DNA of 6,347 nucleotides, from contig JAEDHQ010000081.1 in NCBI GenBank assembly GCA_016296945.1, positions 1 to 6,347 on the forward strand, given 5' to 3'. The position numbers and the translations under genes are program-made. Below, piece after piece: positions 5,495 through 6,347 of the stretch (position 1 is the first letter of the stretch; every line of letters begins with the position of its first letter). The notes under the pieces are model-generated. The model saw nothing but the letters and a program-made list of their open reading frames with translations. It searched no databases and was not told where the DNA came from. The stretch comes from Bacilli bacterium. GTDB lineage: Bacteria; Bacillota_I; Bacilli_A; ML615J-28; CAG-698.

Positions 5495-5878
5495 AAAATA
5501 CAGAAATATTTTTTATGATTACACCTGAAGAATTTGAAAAAATTGGGAAAAATATGGTTTAGCAGTACAATTTTATAAAAATTGTAGATGGTATAGTTTT
5601 CCTGATGCAAATGATAAACACGCTTTAGATTATTTTTTATCAAATATACATCAGATGGTAAAATTTGCCATTCATCAACATTCACTTATAATATTTATGC
5701 CAAACGATTGTTAGGCTCTTTAAATGTATTAGAACATATAAATTGTACAATAGAAGAATTGGAAGTTATCGTACAATCATCTATAAAAAGATACAAAGAA
5801 GATAAACTGAAATATTTGGAAAACTTAAAACTTTATGAAATTAAGAAGATTTTTAATGACGAAAAAGAAAACCAGTAA
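5491..5878 (+). pseudogene. Gene interrupted by two single-base frameshifts
   Basis: An ATG at 5491 overlaps the previous stop (ATGA). The frame reads MKNTEIFFMITPEEFEK and stops at TAG 5560-5562. Adding one A to the six-A run at 5537-5542 continues into NWEKYGLAVQFYKNCRWYSF and on to ALDYF. Adding one T to the six-T run at 5633-5638 then gives FIKYTSDGKICHSS and an open frame to TAA 5876-5878. The repaired product is about 129 residues, with a central YNIYAKRLLGSLNVLEHIN segment and a lysine-rich helical C-terminus; I do not recognise a family. Without repair no product beyond 23 residues is made from this start. The two lesions are one-base losses in homopolymers, so they may be sequencing errors, slippage mutations, or less likely programmed -1 frameshifts (the second site reads T TTT TTA). 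Codon pattern and operon spacing match the neighbours, so the gene was recently intact or still is. Confidence 0.75.
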
Positions 5879-6242
5879 TATTTCGGATAAAGTAATTAGT
5901 TTGGGAAAAATCCTAATTGAGTTTGCTAAACAGTGCAATTATCTTTATTCTGAAAATAGCGGCAATTATAATTATGCCTTGCTTATTGTGGCTAGCCAGT
6001 TTATACTTGGTGATAAAAATTCTTCTATTTTATGTTTAACTAATGTTGGAAAACACAAATATAGAATTAGTTACTGGCAATCTTATAAAGACGAAGATCA
6101 ATCTTATCATTATTTCAAAGATAATGAAATGGATTTTAATAAAGAAGTTTCTAGATGGACAAAATATATTCAAAATTTTAGCAAAATGATGAAGAAAAAA
6201 TCTATATTTGAGAGAGAACAAAAAATAAAGGAAGACTTTTAA
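5856..6242 (+). CDS. Hypothetical lysine-rich protein, 128 residues
   Basis: I chose the ATG at 5856 (MTKKKTSNISDK) over the in-frame ATG at 5835. It has AAGAAG (5843-5848) at suitable spacing and overlaps the preceding gene's end by only 23 bases, while the upstream ATG has no well-placed ribosome binding site. The product has a helical N-terminal part (VISLGKILIEFAKQCNYLY), a central hydrophobic stretch YALLIVASQFILG too short and broken to be a convincing membrane segment, an aromatic strand-rich middle (YRISYWQSYKDEDQSYHYF) and a very basic C-terminus. No family is recognised. It belongs to the nuclease operon by position. Its stop TAA overlaps the next ATG by one base. Confidence 0.75.
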   Translation: MTKKKTSNISDKVISLGKILIEFAKQCNYLYSENSGNYNYALLIVASQFILGDKNSSILCLTNVGKHKYRISYWQSYKDEDQSYHYFKDNEMDFNKEVSRWTKYIQNFSKMMKKKSIFEREQKIKEDF

Positions 6243-6347
6243 TGAAACCACTTTACATTTACAGAAAGAACAAGGAAATGAATTGTGTGACAGCTATGAT
6301 TGGAGCTGAAGTCCGAAATGCTATTCAAAACTGGCGTAAGGCAAACA
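6242..6347 (+). CDS. Start of a gene running off the window
   Basis: An ATG at 6242 overlaps the preceding TAA (TAATG). The strong Shine-Dalgarno AAGGAAG (6228-6234) lies seven bases upstream. The 35 visible residues (MKPLYIYRKNKEMNCVTAMI and on) stay open to the window end. They are too few to name a family. Base composition rises again here (21 of 47 bases G+C at 6301-6347), like the first gene and unlike the genes between. Confidence 0.7.
   Translation, partial: MKPLYIYRKNKEMNCVTAMIGAEVRNAIQNWRKAN

Noticed and set aside
5835..5855. Upstream ATG at 5835 as start of the 5856-6242 gene.
   Set aside because: No well-placed Shine-Dalgarno, and a longer overlap with the preceding gene. The ATG at 5856 has AAGAAG seven bases upstream.

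Overview
The window looks like part of a large tailed-phage, prophage or plasmid genome from a low-GC bacterium. Genes are all on the + strand and mostly short. Genes with no family I recognise sit beside DNA-processing enzymes, and most have clear Shine-Dalgarno sites (AAAGG, AGAGG, AAGGAAG). Transcription signals are sigma70-like (TTGACA-N17-TATATT), and TAA/TGA/TAG behave as ordinary stops. The host cannot be named from the sequence. The strong Shine-Dalgarno sites argue against a typical Bacteroidetes, although two of the -10 elements (TATATTTG) would also fit the Bacteroidetes -7 consensus.

Layout. (1) Positions 3-698 hold the 3' part of a gene of higher GC with archaeo-eukaryotic-primase-like motifs. 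(2) Positions 699-898 hold an inverted repeat and an operator/promoter module. (3) 899-2530 encodes a superfamily 2 DExH helicase related to restriction-enzyme translocases. (4) 2531-2938 is a 408-base gap with a hairpin, a GC-rich structured segment resembling the 3' end/omega-RNA of an IS200/IS605 tnpB element, and a second copy of the operator/promoter module. (5) 2939-4183 encodes an NPPY-type DNA adenine methyltransferase with no recognisable SAM-binding motif I. (6) 4184-4339 holds a rho-independent terminator and a third, diverged promoter. (7) 4340-5071 encodes a PD-(D/E)XK nuclease with a Mrr-like D...QxK centre. It leads a tight operon with an acidic 135-aa protein, a gene broken by two homopolymer frameshifts, a lysine-rich 128-aa protein, and a gene that runs off the end.

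Together the helicase, methyltransferase and nuclease carry the three catalytic parts of Type ISP restriction-modification enzymes (LlaGI/LlaBIII type). In those enzymes the parts are fused in one polypeptide. Here they are separate proteins in a different order, each with a near-identical promoter. I infer a split, co-regulated restriction-like or DNA-modification system carried as AT-rich cargo between higher-GC genes. Function, target and phage origin are inferences; the motifs, repeats and frameshifts are read directly from the sequence.
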